From Planctomycetaceae bacterium (GTDB taxonomy: Bacteria; Planctomycetota; Phycisphaerae; UBA1845; UTPLA1), in contig CP030884.1 in NCBI GenBank assembly GCA_006969385.1, forward strand, positions 4,334,249 to 4,398,248: a stretch of DNA of 64,000 nt. The letters run 5' to 3'. Below, in pieces: positions 24,922 to 35,778 of this stretch (position 1 is the first letter of the stretch; every line of letters begins with the position of its first letter). The notes below the pieces were generated by a model. It was not told where the DNA came from. It saw only the letters and a program-made list of their open reading frames with translations, and did no database searches. Made by a program: the position numbers and the translations under genes.

Positions 24922-25779
24922 CTACGGCTGCACCCGAATATCCACATGGCTCGGCGCGTTATCCGTCAGCACGTAATACGTCGAACGATTTTGCATGATC
25001 GTGCGGGCATCGTCGCGGATGCGCGCTTCGACGGCATAGCGGCGATTGGGGATGATATCGCGGGCGTCGTAGTTCAGTTCGAACGCGATGGTGTTTTGCG
25101 TACCCACGGCAACGCGGCGGCTATCGACCGTACGGATGCGCTGGCCGCGACGATCCAACTCCAAGAGTTCGACGCTAAGCACGCAGCGCGGCGGCAAGGC
25201 GATGCGCTCCCGATAACTCACGGTCCCCGTCACAATCGTGCGGTTCGGGCCATTGAAGCCGCCGGCGCGATCGAGTTGTACCCGCACATTCTCCAGTCTG
25301 CGATTTCGCCGATTCTGAATCAGCATGGTGACCACGCCGTTGTCGTCGGCCTGTTGTTGCAACTCGTCGCCAAGATCGAACAACACGCCATCGACGACGC
25401 CGACCTGATAGCCGTTGACTGTGACGATCACGTCGTCGCGCTCGAAGCCCGCCCGCGAGGCGGCCGAGTTTGAAATCACGCGCTCGACCACCACCCCAAC
25501 ATCGGTGTCCCTGCCGGTCACGCCGAGTTGCCAGCGGACGCGCTCGCGATCGCTGCGGCGCGGTTTGATGTTGCGGCGACCGTCGCGTTGGTCGCGCACA
25601 TCCTGGCGACGACGACGCGCGGCATCTTCATCCTCACGATCGCGCGTGCTGCGCTTAGCCCGCGTACTTTCAGGTTCGACCGGACGCATGGGGCGCGGTT
25701 CGGGTTGCCATGCCATGGCAAGACCGATGGACGAAATGAATAAAATGCCAACCAAAAGATACATTTGTCGAACGTTCAT
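24922..25779 (-). CDS. Exported protein with PDZ domain and YbaY/YscW-like domain
   Basis: 285 residues from the ATG at 25779, six bases after GGAGG (the ATG at 25782 is only three bases away from it). Signal peptide (YLLVGILFISSIGLAMA), then a long arginine/aspartate-rich linker (about 40-75). A PDZ-like domain follows (LGVTGRDTDVGVVVERV, GFERDDVIVTVNGYQV). The C-terminal ~100 residues (VTGTVSYRERIALPP, FELNYD, RYAVEARI) match the YbaY/YscW family, known from Gram-negative lipoproteins and secretion chaperones. A PDZ-YbaY combination is unusual. Likely periplasmic; no catalytic residues seen. Confidence 0.7.
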   Translation of the reverse strand: MNVRQMYLLVGILFISSIGLAMAWQPEPRPMRPVEPESTRAKRSTRDREDEDAARRRRQDVRDQRDGRRNIKPRRSDRERVRWQLGVTGRDTDVGVVVERVISNSAASRAGFERDDVIVTVNGYQVGVVDGVLFDLGDELQQQADDNGVVTMLIQNRRNRRLENVRVQLDRAGGFNGPNRTIVTGTVSYRERIALPPRCVLSVELLELDRRGQRIRTVDSRRVAVGTQNTIAFELNYDARDIIPNRRYAVEARIRDDARTIMQNRSTYYVLTDNAPSHVDIRVQP

Positions 25780-26015
25780 CATCGGCCTCCGTGTAAGTCG
25801 AGCGGCAACTCGCTCGTGTGGGGCCGATTGTAACCGCCGACGGTTGGGATGCCATTGAGAAATGGGAGCGGCGAGATCATGCATTTGAACCAATTAAAGA
25901 TATTCCGAGACCTCGCCCTATTGGCTCAGATATACCGTTATTCCCAAATAGAGGGTATTCGAAACTAACCGTGTCATGTTGCTGAATAGCGAGCTGTCAA
26001 AGCCGTCGAAGCACA

Positions 26016-26235
26016 AACGCCGAAGGCGTTACGCCAACTAGTCCCGGGTTGCCGCCACAGCGGCTACCCGGGGTTGACGTGTTCATCACGACATTCAACC
26101 CCAACGGGGTTGCGCCATCTTTCCCCCAAGCCATGCCGCAACTCTTTCAGAGTTGAATGCGGATTATATCCCCTAACCCAGGGTAGCCGCTTCGCGTCAA
26201 CCCTGGGCGAGGCGGTGTAACGTCTTCGGCGTAAA
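26016..26235. repeat. Cluster of six consecutive palindromes
   Basis: This sits in a 757-base gap (25780-26536) that otherwise seems empty. In order: AACGCC-GAA-GGCGTT (26016-26030); CCCGGGTTGCCGC paired with GCGGCTACCCGGG (26043-26072, 12 of 13); CAACCCC-AAC-GGGGTTG (26096-26112); CAACTCT-TTC-AGAGTTG (26139-26155); CCCAGGGT paired with ACCCTGGG (26177-26207); and a worn copy of the first (ACGTCTTCGGCGT, near 26220). The first and last match each other and bracket the set, which suggests one composite mobile-type repeat rather than chance hairpins. Confidence 0.75.
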
Positions 26236-26471
26236 GATAGGATTTGAGTTGGCAAAGCAATGAAGAACGGCGATTCGGCCCGCCTAGAAGAGACGTACGA
26301 TTGACTGTGGCGAGTCGCATCTGACTTGGAAGTACCGTCTGCCTGATTGTGCAACAGCAAACTTTTCATTTAAGCAGTCGACTTGTGCTCAGACGAAAGG
26401 CACAGTGATTTGATCGCAGACCTCAGTCAAGTCGGCTATTGAATGGCGATATTGCGGCTTGTCTGCTCAAC

Positions 26472-26510
26472 AAAAAAGCGAATGCCGTCCGTTCGGACGA
26501 CATCCGCTTT
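26472..26510 (-). terminator. Intrinsic terminator of the FG-GAP lipoprotein gene
   Basis: Read on the minus strand, GCGGATGTCGTCC pairs with GGACGGCATTCGC (11 of 13) around a GAAC loop and is followed by six T residues. It lies 27 bases past the stop of the lipoprotein gene. Confidence 0.75.
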
Positions 26511-26536
26511 CAACACACCAAATTTGTAAGACGACG

Positions 26537-27976
26537 TTACGGCGACGAGCGGAGGAACAGCAAGAATTGATCCTGCACCAAGCCTTCGCGATCGAACGGT
26601 GCCAGAATATCGAGCAAGCCGTCTCCGTTGACATCCGCAAAGTCGCAAACACCGATATCGGCAATCGGATTGGTCGCGAGAATCGTAAAGCCGTTCCAAA
26701 AGTCGCGTAATTCCGTACCGCGTTCGAAGCCGACCATTTGGCCGCTGGCCGTCGCAAACAAGTCGAGCGAGCCATCGAGGTCCATATCGACAAGCTGAAT
26801 CTGCGTCATCTCGACACCGTCCACCAACTGGGCCATGTTGAACACGCTCCACGGGAACGTCTGCTGTTCGATAAAGCCCGGTCCCGGATTTTCAAACCAC
26901 TGCACCAATTTAAGCGTACCGTGCGCGACGGCCACATCGAGATTGCCGTCTTCGTCTATATCGCCGACCGCAATAAAGTCGCCGCCTTGGTTATCCGGAT
27001 CGACCTCCGATTGCTGACCGACGATGCGGCGCTCCCAGTTACCGGCCATCGCGGCATCGACGCCTGCTTCGCGCAACGGATTCACGAGCCAGCGCACGTT
27101 AAACGTCTTTGCCGTCGGGAAGGTCGCGACCACATCCAAGTCGCCATCGCCATCCATATCGCCGGCGGCCAAGTCCTGAATCAGGTTGACATCGAGCGTG
27201 ACGGGCAAGCCGGCTTCGGTCCATGCGCCGCCATCGCGCGCGTTGTTACCGCCCGGATTCTGATACAAGCGGATGACATCGGTTTCTTCGATTTCGTTGG
27301 AGCCCAACATGATGTCGGCGCGACCGTCGTTGGTGAAGTCGGCCACGGCGAATGCGGCAAAGCCGATGTCTTCGCCGGGCAGGTTAAACGTCGCCGTGAT
27401 TGTGACTTCGGTCCAGGCGAGTTGATCCGTCGGATCGTCCGGCGCAAACAACAGCACCACCGCCCCTCGAATGCTGGCGTCTTCGACCGGCACGAAACCC
27501 GTGTCGCGCACCAGAACGGCGATATCGAGGTTGCCGTCGCCATCGAGATCGACGACTTCGAGATCGATCATGCTGGCAATAGGGCCACCACCGGAAATTG
27601 AGAACGTATTGAACGTCAGTCCGGTCGCGTCGCGCATGTGCAATTGAATGGGTTGGTTCTCGTTGGAGCCCGAGACGAGATCGAGCAGGCCGTCGCCGTC
27701 CATATCGGCGGCTTTGATCACCTTGGCACCGGCCGTCGCTTCGAGGACCGGGTCGACAATGTTCTGCGTGTACAGCGGTGCGGCAATCGTGCCGCCGCCG
27801 ACCGTCGTGCCTTGGGTCGTGGCCTGGCCGCCGGTGCTGATCACGCTCGACGTCGTCGTTTGCGGCGGAAAGACTCCGCCGGGACCGGCAACAAAAAATA
27901 GTTCGGTACAGCCCGTGAACGGCGCCGACAAGAGCCCCGCCAGAAATAGACAAACGCAGATATTTGTTTTACGCAT
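26537..27976 (-). CDS. FG-GAP/VCBS repeat lipoprotein, predicted seven-bladed propeller
   Basis: 479 residues from the ATG at 27976 (GGAG eight bases upstream). The signal peptide ends in a lipobox-like cysteine (LLSAPFTGC). After a low-complexity linker rich in Thr/Gly come seven DxDxDGxxD motifs: DMDGDGLLD, DLDGDGNLD, DFTNDGRAD, DMDGDGDLD, DIDEDGNLD, DMDLDGSLD and DVNGDGLLD. Each binds calcium in FG-GAP/integrin-like blades, and seven suggests a complete propeller. The protein should sit on the outside of a membrane. Such proteins bind ligands or sugars; nothing here is catalytic. Confidence 0.82.
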   Translation of the reverse strand: MRKTNICVCLFLAGLLSAPFTGCTELFFVAGPGGVFPPQTTTSSVISTGGQATTQGTTVGGGTIAAPLYTQNIVDPVLEATAGAKVIKAADMDGDGLLDLVSGSNENQPIQLHMRDATGLTFNTFSISGGGPIASMIDLEVVDLDGDGNLDIAVLVRDTGFVPVEDASIRGAVVLLFAPDDPTDQLAWTEVTITATFNLPGEDIGFAAFAVADFTNDGRADIMLGSNEIEETDVIRLYQNPGGNNARDGGAWTEAGLPVTLDVNLIQDLAAGDMDGDGDLDVVATFPTAKTFNVRWLVNPLREAGVDAAMAGNWERRIVGQQSEVDPDNQGGDFIAVGDIDEDGNLDVAVAHGTLKLVQWFENPGPGFIEQQTFPWSVFNMAQLVDGVEMTQIQLVDMDLDGSLDLFATASGQMVGFERGTELRDFWNGFTILATNPIADIGVCDFADVNGDGLLDILAPFDREGLVQDQFLLFLRSSP

Positions 27977-28149
27977 TTGGAAAGCTCCAACCGCAAGCGC
28001 CGATGGCGCACCACTACCTTGGATTTGAACGGGAATTCGAATCGACACATCGAAGTCGTCGATCGACAAACGAGCGGTACCAATCGTCAATCAATTGGTT
28101 TGTTCCGGCCCGCGCGCACTTCGGGAGCTAGCGCACGCTCGATCAAATC

Positions 28150-29496
28150 CTACAATTCGGTCATTGCCGAACTGTCGTCCTTATCGGCATTTTCGAGGGG
28201 CAATTCCGTGATGTCCGCGCGATCCACGGACCGTCGGAGCAGAAGATAGGACGCACCCGCCGCAGCATAGCCGTAGGCCACGATAACGGCGGCCAATAAC
28301 GCCCAGACGGACATGAGGGCGAGGCGGATAAGCGAGCGCACGAGGCCCAACCAACCGTTTACCGGTCGGTCGGAGATGGTGCCGTAAAACGGTGAGGAAC
28401 CGTGCAAGGCAGGCGGTGTCCAGATGGCGGTGGGTTTTGCGACGGTCACTTCCGCGCCGTCCATTGAATACGCGACCTCGTCGAGTGACATGGTCGAGGC
28501 TACGGCGTTTCCGGCCAAAGATAATCCGAGCATGACGAGCAGCTTTAGAACGGTTAGCAAGATTGCGCCGCCGATGAGTGCGACCAGTAGATAAAAGGCA
28601 TAACGCGCCGGCCTGCGAATGACATAGCTACAGGCTGCCGCCGCCGCATCGGCACAGTCCATACCGTCGATCACGACGGGGTAGGCCATCAGTGGCAAGG
28701 CCGCCCCACCGATGACGACGGCCAATGCCATGAGTATGCCGCCGCCGACGATGAGCGGCAGAAACCCGACGACATACAGCAGTTCGCCGATGCCCGGGAT
28801 CGCCGCGACCAAACCGCACAGCGTTAACGCCGCCGAGCCGGTCAGTACGACACCAAGCGGTATTAGCTTCGCCAAATAAACATCGACGGCGCGCAGTCGT
28901 GCAATGCCGCGCATCTGCGACCACGCGATGTCGTCGTCACGCGTTAGCGCGAGTGCGACACTTCGCGCTAAGACCACGCCGCCAATTGACCAAATCGCCG
29001 CGACGCCTAGGAAGAGAATCACGGCATACGACGTGCGGTTAAGGGCAAGCCAGAGCGCCGCCGAAGCCGCACGGCGACTGCCAGTTGCAATTGCCGCGAG
29101 CGACAAGTTGCGCACGCCGCCCGACACGCCGTCCTCGGCATAACGCAGTTCATCCACGAAAAATGCAAAATTGCCCATTCGTGGTAACGAGACGACTTCG
29201 CCATCTACGGTACGCTCAAGCGGCATATCCAAGTGCAACAATTCCGGCTCAGCGATAATCCCCGTTGGCGTCGTCTGATAGGCAACTTGGTTCGATGACG
29301 GCCAAACGGCATCGAGCGCGAAGCCGAATATGCCGCTCGCGACGAGTGCGATAAAGGCGACGGCGATCCGTTTGACGGAGAACGCCAAGGCAAAGGCGCG
29401 AAAGATCAATGCGGCGTCGAGCCAAGAATGATCGTGTTGATGAGCGGTCGGTAGATCGCCATGATCGGCGACTTGTCCGTCGTAAAGGGATTGCAT
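28150..29496 (-). CDS. Multi-pass membrane protein of unknown function
   Basis: 448 residues from the ATG at 29496. One span near residues 45-65 is followed by a ~90-residue extracytoplasmic segment (LDMPLERTVDGEVVSLP), then about six spans between 160 and 345 (for example VILFLGVAAIWSIGGVVLA, FLPLIVGGGILMALAVVIGG), a second loop and a final span near 410-430. It ends in an acidic tail. The alternation of spans and the internal CADAAAAACSYVIRRP stretch resemble planctomycete proteins annotated only as hypothetical membrane proteins. The FG-GAP gene lies 173 bases downstream on the same strand. Confidence 0.6.
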   Translation of the reverse strand: MQSLYDGQVADHGDLPTAHQHDHSWLDAALIFRAFALAFSVKRIAVAFIALVASGIFGFALDAVWPSSNQVAYQTTPTGIIAEPELLHLDMPLERTVDGEVVSLPRMGNFAFFVDELRYAEDGVSGGVRNLSLAAIATGSRRAASAALWLALNRTSYAVILFLGVAAIWSIGGVVLARSVALALTRDDDIAWSQMRGIARLRAVDVYLAKLIPLGVVLTGSAALTLCGLVAAIPGIGELLYVVGFLPLIVGGGILMALAVVIGGAALPLMAYPVVIDGMDCADAAAAACSYVIRRPARYAFYLLVALIGGAILLTVLKLLVMLGLSLAGNAVASTMSLDEVAYSMDGAEVTVAKPTAIWTPPALHGSSPFYGTISDRPVNGWLGLVRSLIRLALMSVWALLAAVIVAYGYAAAGASYLLLRRSVDRADITELPLENADKDDSSAMTEL

Positions 29497-29616
29497 TCTA
29501 CTCAATGCCCGTCACTATTAAGGAGTTGGCTACTGTCAAGATTCCGCCACGGTCACGATACAAGGGCGATGCCAACGAGCCAAGCGCCGCGAATCCCAAC
29601 GCCCGCTTGAGCCCCG

Positions 29617-29967
29617 CTATTCCGCCTTCGGCGATTTCTTTTTCGGCTTCTCCGGCTTGGTTTCAACGGATTTCGATTCGGCTTTCGATTCAGATTTTTT
29701 GGAATCGCCGCCCTTGTCCGCAGTATCACCCTTACCCGCTTTCGTTTCCGACTCCGCCGCCTTCTTGTACCCCTCGCTACGGTAGTCCGTCTGGTAGAAG
29801 CCCGAGCCCTTGAAAATCACGCCGCCGCCGGTTCCGATCAGTCGTTTGACCGGCTGCTTACTGCCGCACTTCTCACAATCCGCTTTGCGCAGCGGCTTGG
29901 CCTTGATCGACTGAAACATGTCGAACACATCGCCGCAGGTTTCGCATTCGTATTCGTAGGTCGGCAT
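29617..29967 (-). CDS. FmdB-type zinc ribbon protein
   Basis: 116 residues. The N-terminal 40 residues form the FmdB/CxxC_CxxC_SSSS zinc ribbon: MPTYEYECETCG and CEKCGSK. A short linker (GGGVIFKGSGFYQTDY) is the usual family sequence. The rest is a charged, lysine/glutamate-rich tail (KPEKPKKKSPKAE) that is probably disordered. The ATG lies three bases after the grpE stop, so it belongs to the chaperone operon. Members are thought to regulate or bind nucleic acid; a role in proteostasis is inferred only from position. Confidence 0.88.
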   Translation of the reverse strand: MPTYEYECETCGDVFDMFQSIKAKPLRKADCEKCGSKQPVKRLIGTGGGVIFKGSGFYQTDYRSEGYKKAAESETKAGKGDTADKGGDSKKSESKAESKSVETKPEKPKKKSPKAE

Positions 29968-29970
29968 GGG

Positions 29971-30618
29971 TTATGACTCCGCCGAGCTATTCTGCTCGGA
30001 TGAAACGGCATCGCCTTCGTCGGTCGCTGCTTCGGGCTTGTCCGCAGACACGGCAACCTTGGCCGGTCGCAACACGCGATCGTGCATCATGAAACCGCGT
30101 TGCAACTCCTGCGTGACCGTACCCGCCGGTTCAGGGCTCTCGAAATCCTGAAACAGCGCTTCGTGCTGCATCGGGTTGAATGATTTGCCAATACAATCGA
30201 CCGGCGCGACGCCGAATTCCTTAAAGACCTTCACGAAATCGTCCCTCACCAGCTTCACGCCATCGGCGATGATTTTCGGATCGGTCGCTTCGGCACCGGC
30301 ATCGACGGTGCGTTCGAGGTTGTCCAACACGGGCAACAGAGCCCGCGCCAACTCGAGGCCGGCGGTGCGCATGGCCTGTTGATGCTGCTGGGTAAGGCGT
30401 TTGCTGATGTTGGCACACTCGGCCTGCGCCCGCAGCAGTTTATCGCGCAGATCGTTGCACTCGTCGGTGAGCTTTTGCAACGGATCAGTTGCGCCTGCAT
30501 CAGCTCGCGTATCTGAATCACCAGTGGACGCATTAGCATCCGCTTGCGACTGCGCCTGCATGTCGCCATCGTTCTGGATGTCGTTTTCAGTTTTTGCGTC
30601 TTGCGTTTTCTTCTTCAT
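29971..30618 (-). CDS. grpE: Nucleotide exchange factor GrpE
   Basis: 215 residues: an acidic/glutamine-rich disordered N-terminus, a long coiled-coil helix (about 48-95, KLTDECNDLRDKLLRAQAEC) and the GrpE beta domain with VLDNLERTVD, LVRDDFVKVFKEFGV and FNPMQHEALF. It releases ADP from DnaK. dnaK itself is not in the window, but dnaJ lies directly upstream in the same operon. The C-terminus carries an extra acidic tail (EAATDEGDAVSSEQ). The end is three bases from the zinc-ribbon gene. Confidence 0.93.
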   Translation of the reverse strand: MKKKTQDAKTENDIQNDGDMQAQSQADANASTGDSDTRADAGATDPLQKLTDECNDLRDKLLRAQAECANISKRLTQQHQQAMRTAGLELARALLPVLDNLERTVDAGAEATDPKIIADGVKLVRDDFVKVFKEFGVAPVDCIGKSFNPMQHEALFQDFESPEPAGTVTQELQRGFMMHDRVLRPAKVAVSADKPEAATDEGDAVSSEQNSSAES

Positions 30619-30677
30619 GATCGTTTCCGATTTCAGTGAAGACGTATTAAAATCCCATCACGCCGTCTGTTGGCGCA

Positions 30678-31811
30678 TTACTCCGGATCGAAGAAGTCCT
30701 TGAGTTTCTCGAAGAACCCTCTGCTTTCCGGATGGGTGTGTTGGTCTTCCGTCTCGGCGTATTCGCGTAACAATTCGCGCTGTTGCTTGGTTAACTTGCG
30801 CGGTACTTCGACGCGTACTTCAATCAGTTGATCGCCGCGCCGCCCCGTGCGCAGATCGGGCAGACCCTTGCGGGCCATGCGAATCACATCGCCGAATTGA
30901 GTGCCCGCTTTGATCTCGATCTCTTCGCGGCCGTTGATCGTCGGCACCTCGACCGACGTGCCCAGCGCCGCTTGTGCAAAGCTGATAGGCAGCGCGCAGA
31001 TTAAATCGTTGCCGTTGCGATGCAAAAACGGATGCGGCTCCACACGTACGTAGCAGATCAGATCGCCGCGCGACATGCCGTCGGTACCGGGTTCGCCCTC
31101 TTCGCGCAGGCGAATCGCTTGGCCGTCGTGTATTCCCGGCGGAATTTTGACCGAAACGATGCGCCGCTTCGGCTGTCGTCCCGAACCTTCGCAATCTTTG
31201 CAGGGCGTTTTGATTTCCTTGCCGTTTCCGTGGCACGCCGGGCACGGAATCACCGTGCGCGTCGAGAAGAAGCCGCCTTGTGAAACGCGTTCGACTTGCC
31301 CGTAGCCACCGCAAGTGCCGCAGGTATCGACCGAACTGCCGGGCTCTGCACCCTTGCCCGAACAGTGATCGCAATAGTCGGCGCGGGTGAACTCAATCGA
31401 ACGTTCGCTTTCTTCCAGCACATCGGCCAGCGAAATGACGACTTCGGTTTGCAGATCGGCACCACGCGATCCGCGCCGCCGCCCCGCCGTTCCGCCGAAC
31501 ATGTCGCCGAAGATATCGCCGAAGACGCTGAAGATGTCATCGGGCCGCATGCGCGAGAAATCGTGTGCCGTCGTGCCGCTCAGGCCTTCGTGGCCAAAGC
31601 GATCGTAACGCTCGCGCTGCTGCGGATTGGACAATATCTCGTAGGCCTCGGCGGCCTCTTTGAACTTGACCTCGGCCTCGGGATTATCCGCGTTGCGATC
31701 GGGATGGTACTTCATCGCCGCCTTGCGATAGGCGCGCTTGATCTCATCGCCGGAGGCGCTGTTCGAAACGCCGAGCACTTCGTAATAATCGCGTTTGGTT
31801 GCCACTGGCAT
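30678..31811 (-). CDS. dnaJ: Chaperone protein DnaJ
   Basis: 377 residues with the full type I layout. The J domain carries HPD (MKYHPDRNADNP, about 31-42). A short G-rich region follows (FGGTAGRRRGSRG). Four CxxCxGxG zinc knuckles are intact: CDHCSGKG, CGTCGGYG, CPACHGNG and CKDCEGSG. The C-terminal substrate-binding domains end in a helical stretch. It stimulates DnaK and holds unfolded clients. It lies 59 bases upstream of grpE; 196 bases of repeat-bearing spacer separate it from the chaperonin genes, which may weaken read-through from the groEL promoter. Confidence 0.95.
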   Translation of the reverse strand: MPVATKRDYYEVLGVSNSASGDEIKRAYRKAAMKYHPDRNADNPEAEVKFKEAAEAYEILSNPQQRERYDRFGHEGLSGTTAHDFSRMRPDDIFSVFGDIFGDMFGGTAGRRRGSRGADLQTEVVISLADVLEESERSIEFTRADYCDHCSGKGAEPGSSVDTCGTCGGYGQVERVSQGGFFSTRTVIPCPACHGNGKEIKTPCKDCEGSGRQPKRRIVSVKIPPGIHDGQAIRLREEGEPGTDGMSRGDLICYVRVEPHPFLHRNGNDLICALPISFAQAALGTSVEVPTINGREEIEIKAGTQFGDVIRMARKGLPDLRTGRRGDQLIEVRVEVPRKLTKQQRELLREYAETEDQHTHPESRGFFEKLKDFFDPE

Positions 31812-31850
31812 CGCCGTTTCCGCTGAAGATGTTGAAAGTCGTTTTGCCGT

Positions 31851-31919
31851 TGCGCTGTGGCACCGGTTTCTGACCGATGTTGCTTACCTCTGCGCTGTGG
31901 CACCGGTTTGCAACCGGTG
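31851..31919. repeat. Two palindromic repeats in tandem with 40-bp period
   Basis: The 19-bp string TGCGCTGTGGCACCGGTTT occurs at 31851 and again at 31891. The second copy completes a palindrome, CACCGGTT-TGC-AACCGGTG (31901-31919); the first is worn (GACCGATG). The same element lies inverted at 13639-13666. It is intergenic, between groEL and dnaJ. Confidence 0.75.
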
Positions 31920-32007
31920 GTCCCCGCCGCAGTTGGCTGATTGCACAAGCGGCACCGAATTCGCTTGCGCAAACCCGATGCCGCCCAATTGCAATCGCTA
32001 TTCAATG

Positions 32008-33630
<1,623 letters not shown>

Positions 33631-33708
33631 ATTTCAATTCCTCTTATGCAATCCGGTTACGCACGTAGCGCTTGCCGGCAGCACCGCCCGCGGGCGGCTG
33701 GGTTCGTC

Positions 33709-34005
33709 TTATTCCAAAACCGCCAACACGTCGCTCTCGCGCAAGACGAAGAGCTTCTTGCCGTCGTAGTCCACTTCGGTACCGGCGTATTTGCCGTAGC
33801 ACAGTTCGTCCCCGACCTTCACCGACAGCGCTGCACGCGAACCGTCGTCGAGCGTCTTGCCTGGGCCGACCGCAACCACCTTACCGATGGTGGGTTTTTC
33901 CTGAGCGTTGCTCGGCAGCACGATGCCGCCCGCCGTTACTTCGTCCGCTTCGTTTTGTTCGACGACGATTCGATCGTCCAGCGGTTTGAGATTCAATTTG
34001 GCCAT
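33709..34005 (-). CDS. groES: Co-chaperonin GroES
   Basis: 98 residues, typical in length. The N-terminal KLNLKPLDDRIVVEQ, the mobile-loop region EVTAGGIVLPSNAQEKP with the IVL tripeptide that binds GroEL, and the roof/core segments VGPGKTLDDG and VGDELCYGKYAGTEV are all visible. It caps GroEL rings. It lies between the two groEL genes, 63 bases after the first and 78 bases before the second, and could serve both rings. Confidence 0.95.
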   Translation of the reverse strand: MAKLNLKPLDDRIVVEQNEADEVTAGGIVLPSNAQEKPTIGKVVAVGPGKTLDDGSRAALSVKVGDELCYGKYAGTEVDYDGKKLFVLRESDVLAVLE

Positions 34006-34068
34006 CTTCCTTTTATCTCCTTAGCGCATTGAATGCGTTGCGTTCGTTCGTTTAAACACTTGGTCGGC

Positions 34069-35778
34069 TTACATCATGCCGGGCATGCCGCCCATGCCAC
34101 CCATTCCGGGCATACCACCCATGCCGCCCATTCCTCCCATGCCGCCCATTTCGTCGTCATGGTCGTGACCGCCGGCGTCGCCACCTTCGGAGGGCTTGTC
34201 GGTGATGCAGCAGTCGGTCGTCAACAACACACGGGCAACACTACCCGCATTTTGCAATGCGGTGCGAACGACCTTGGCCGGGTCGATGACGCCGTCCTTG
34301 ATCAAATCGCCATAAGTGTCGGTGAGCGCGTTGTAACCGAAGCCGTCCTTGCCGCTTTCGACTTTATGCACGACCACGCCCGGCTCGACGCCGCTGTTCT
34401 TGGCGATGGTGCGAATCGGCGCGGAGAGCGCCTCGTAAACCACTTGCACGCCGGCCTTTTCGTCGTGCCCCTTGGCCGCAGCCTTCAGCGCGGCTTCGCG
34501 ACAACGCAACAGCGTGACGCCGCCGCCCGGTACGATGCCTTCTTCGATTGCTGCGCGGGTCGCGTGCAATGCGTCTTCGTAACGCGCCTTCTTTTCCTTC
34601 ATTTCGCCTTCGGTCGCGGCCCCGACGAGAATCTGGGCGACGCCACCAGCCAACTTGGCCAAGCGCTCTTGTAGCTTTTCGCGATCGTAGTCGCTGGTCG
34701 TCGCGTCGATTTCCTTGCGAATCATTTCGATGCGCGACTTGATATCGCCCGACGAACCGGCACCTTCGACGATGACGGTATTGTCGGCGTCGATTTGAAT
34801 TTTCTTGGCCGTACCAAGGTCGTTGATCGTGACTTGGTCGAGTTCGATACCGAGGTCTTTGAAGATCGCCTTACCGCCGGTGAGGATGGCGATGTCTTCC
34901 ATCATGGCTTTGCGGCGATCGCCGTAGCCGGGGGCTTTGACGGCGGCAACATCGAGAATGCCGCGCAGCTTGTTCACCACCAGCGTCGCCAATGCTTCAC
35001 CATCGACGTCTTCGGCGATGATCAGCAGCGGGCGCTTGGTCTTGGCAACCTTCTCGAGCAGCGGCACCAATTTCTGAATATTGGAAATCTTCTCTTCGAA
35101 GACGAGTACGAAGGCCTTATCGAGATGGCATTCCATCGCATCGGCATCCGTCACAAAGTGTGGCGAAAGATAACCGCGATCGAATTGCATCCCTTCGACC
35201 ACTTCGACCGTGGTTTCGAGGCTCTTGCCTTCGTCGATCGTGATCACGCCGTCTTTGCCGACTTGCTTGAAGCAGTCGGCCAGGCGCTCGCCCACTTCGC
35301 GATCGTTGTTCGCCGAAATGGCGGCGACGCGGACGATATCTTCCACGTTCTTGGCGTCCACCTTGACGGGGCGCGAAAGCTTCTCGATTTCCTTCGTCAC
35401 TGAAGCAATCGCCTTGTCGATACCGCGGCTCAAGGCCATGGCATCGCAACCGGCGGCAACGTTGCGTAGGCCGGCCTTGAAGATGGCCTCGGCCAATACG
35501 GTCGCCGTCGTGGTGCCGTCGCCGGCCGAGTCGGACGTCTTGCTCGACGCTTCCTTTACGAGTTGTGCGCCGAGATTCTCATACTTATCGCGGAGTTCGA
35601 TTTCTTCGGCGACGGAAACACCGTCCTTCGTTACGGTCGGCGTTCCCCAGCCCTTGTCCAAAATGGCGGTCCGGCCGCGCGGGCCGAGGGTGGCCTTCAC
35701 AGCGGCCGACAGTTTTTCGACGCCCGTCAACAACGACGCGCGGGCATCTTCTCGAAACGATACTTGCTTAACACCCAT
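34069..35778 (-). CDS. groEL2: Chaperonin GroEL, copy with His/Asp patch and GGM tail
   Basis: 569 residues from the ATG at 35778 (GGAGG nine bases upstream). Chaperonin motifs are intact: TLGPRGRTAIL, SAGDGTTTATVLAEAI and AVKAPGYGDRRKA. The C-terminus is extended: GGDAGGHDHDDE, then a run of about eight GGM/PGM units. It differs clearly from the tail-less copy throughout, so this is not a recent duplication. It is the first gene of the chaperone block and so nearest the promoter. A metal-binding role for the His/Asp patch is possible but speculative. Confidence 0.93.
   Translation of the reverse strand: MGVKQVSFREDARASLLTGVEKLSAAVKATLGPRGRTAILDKGWGTPTVTKDGVSVAEEIELRDKYENLGAQLVKEASSKTSDSAGDGTTTATVLAEAIFKAGLRNVAAGCDAMALSRGIDKAIASVTKEIEKLSRPVKVDAKNVEDIVRVAAISANNDREVGERLADCFKQVGKDGVITIDEGKSLETTVEVVEGMQFDRGYLSPHFVTDADAMECHLDKAFVLVFEEKISNIQKLVPLLEKVAKTKRPLLIIAEDVDGEALATLVVNKLRGILDVAAVKAPGYGDRRKAMMEDIAILTGGKAIFKDLGIELDQVTINDLGTAKKIQIDADNTVIVEGAGSSGDIKSRIEMIRKEIDATTSDYDREKLQERLAKLAGGVAQILVGAATEGEMKEKKARYEDALHATRAAIEEGIVPGGGVTLLRCREAALKAAAKGHDEKAGVQVVYEALSAPIRTIAKNSGVEPGVVVHKVESGKDGFGYNALTDTYGDLIKDGVIDPAKVVRTALQNAGSVARVLLTTDCCITDKPSEGGDAGGHDHDDEMGGMGGMGGMGGMPGMGGMGGMPGMM

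Noticed and set aside
26064..26369. A leftward frame of 101 codons across the palindrome cluster
   Set aside because: It is built from the inverted repeats (GC-rich hairpin arms), has no ribosome site and resembles no protein.
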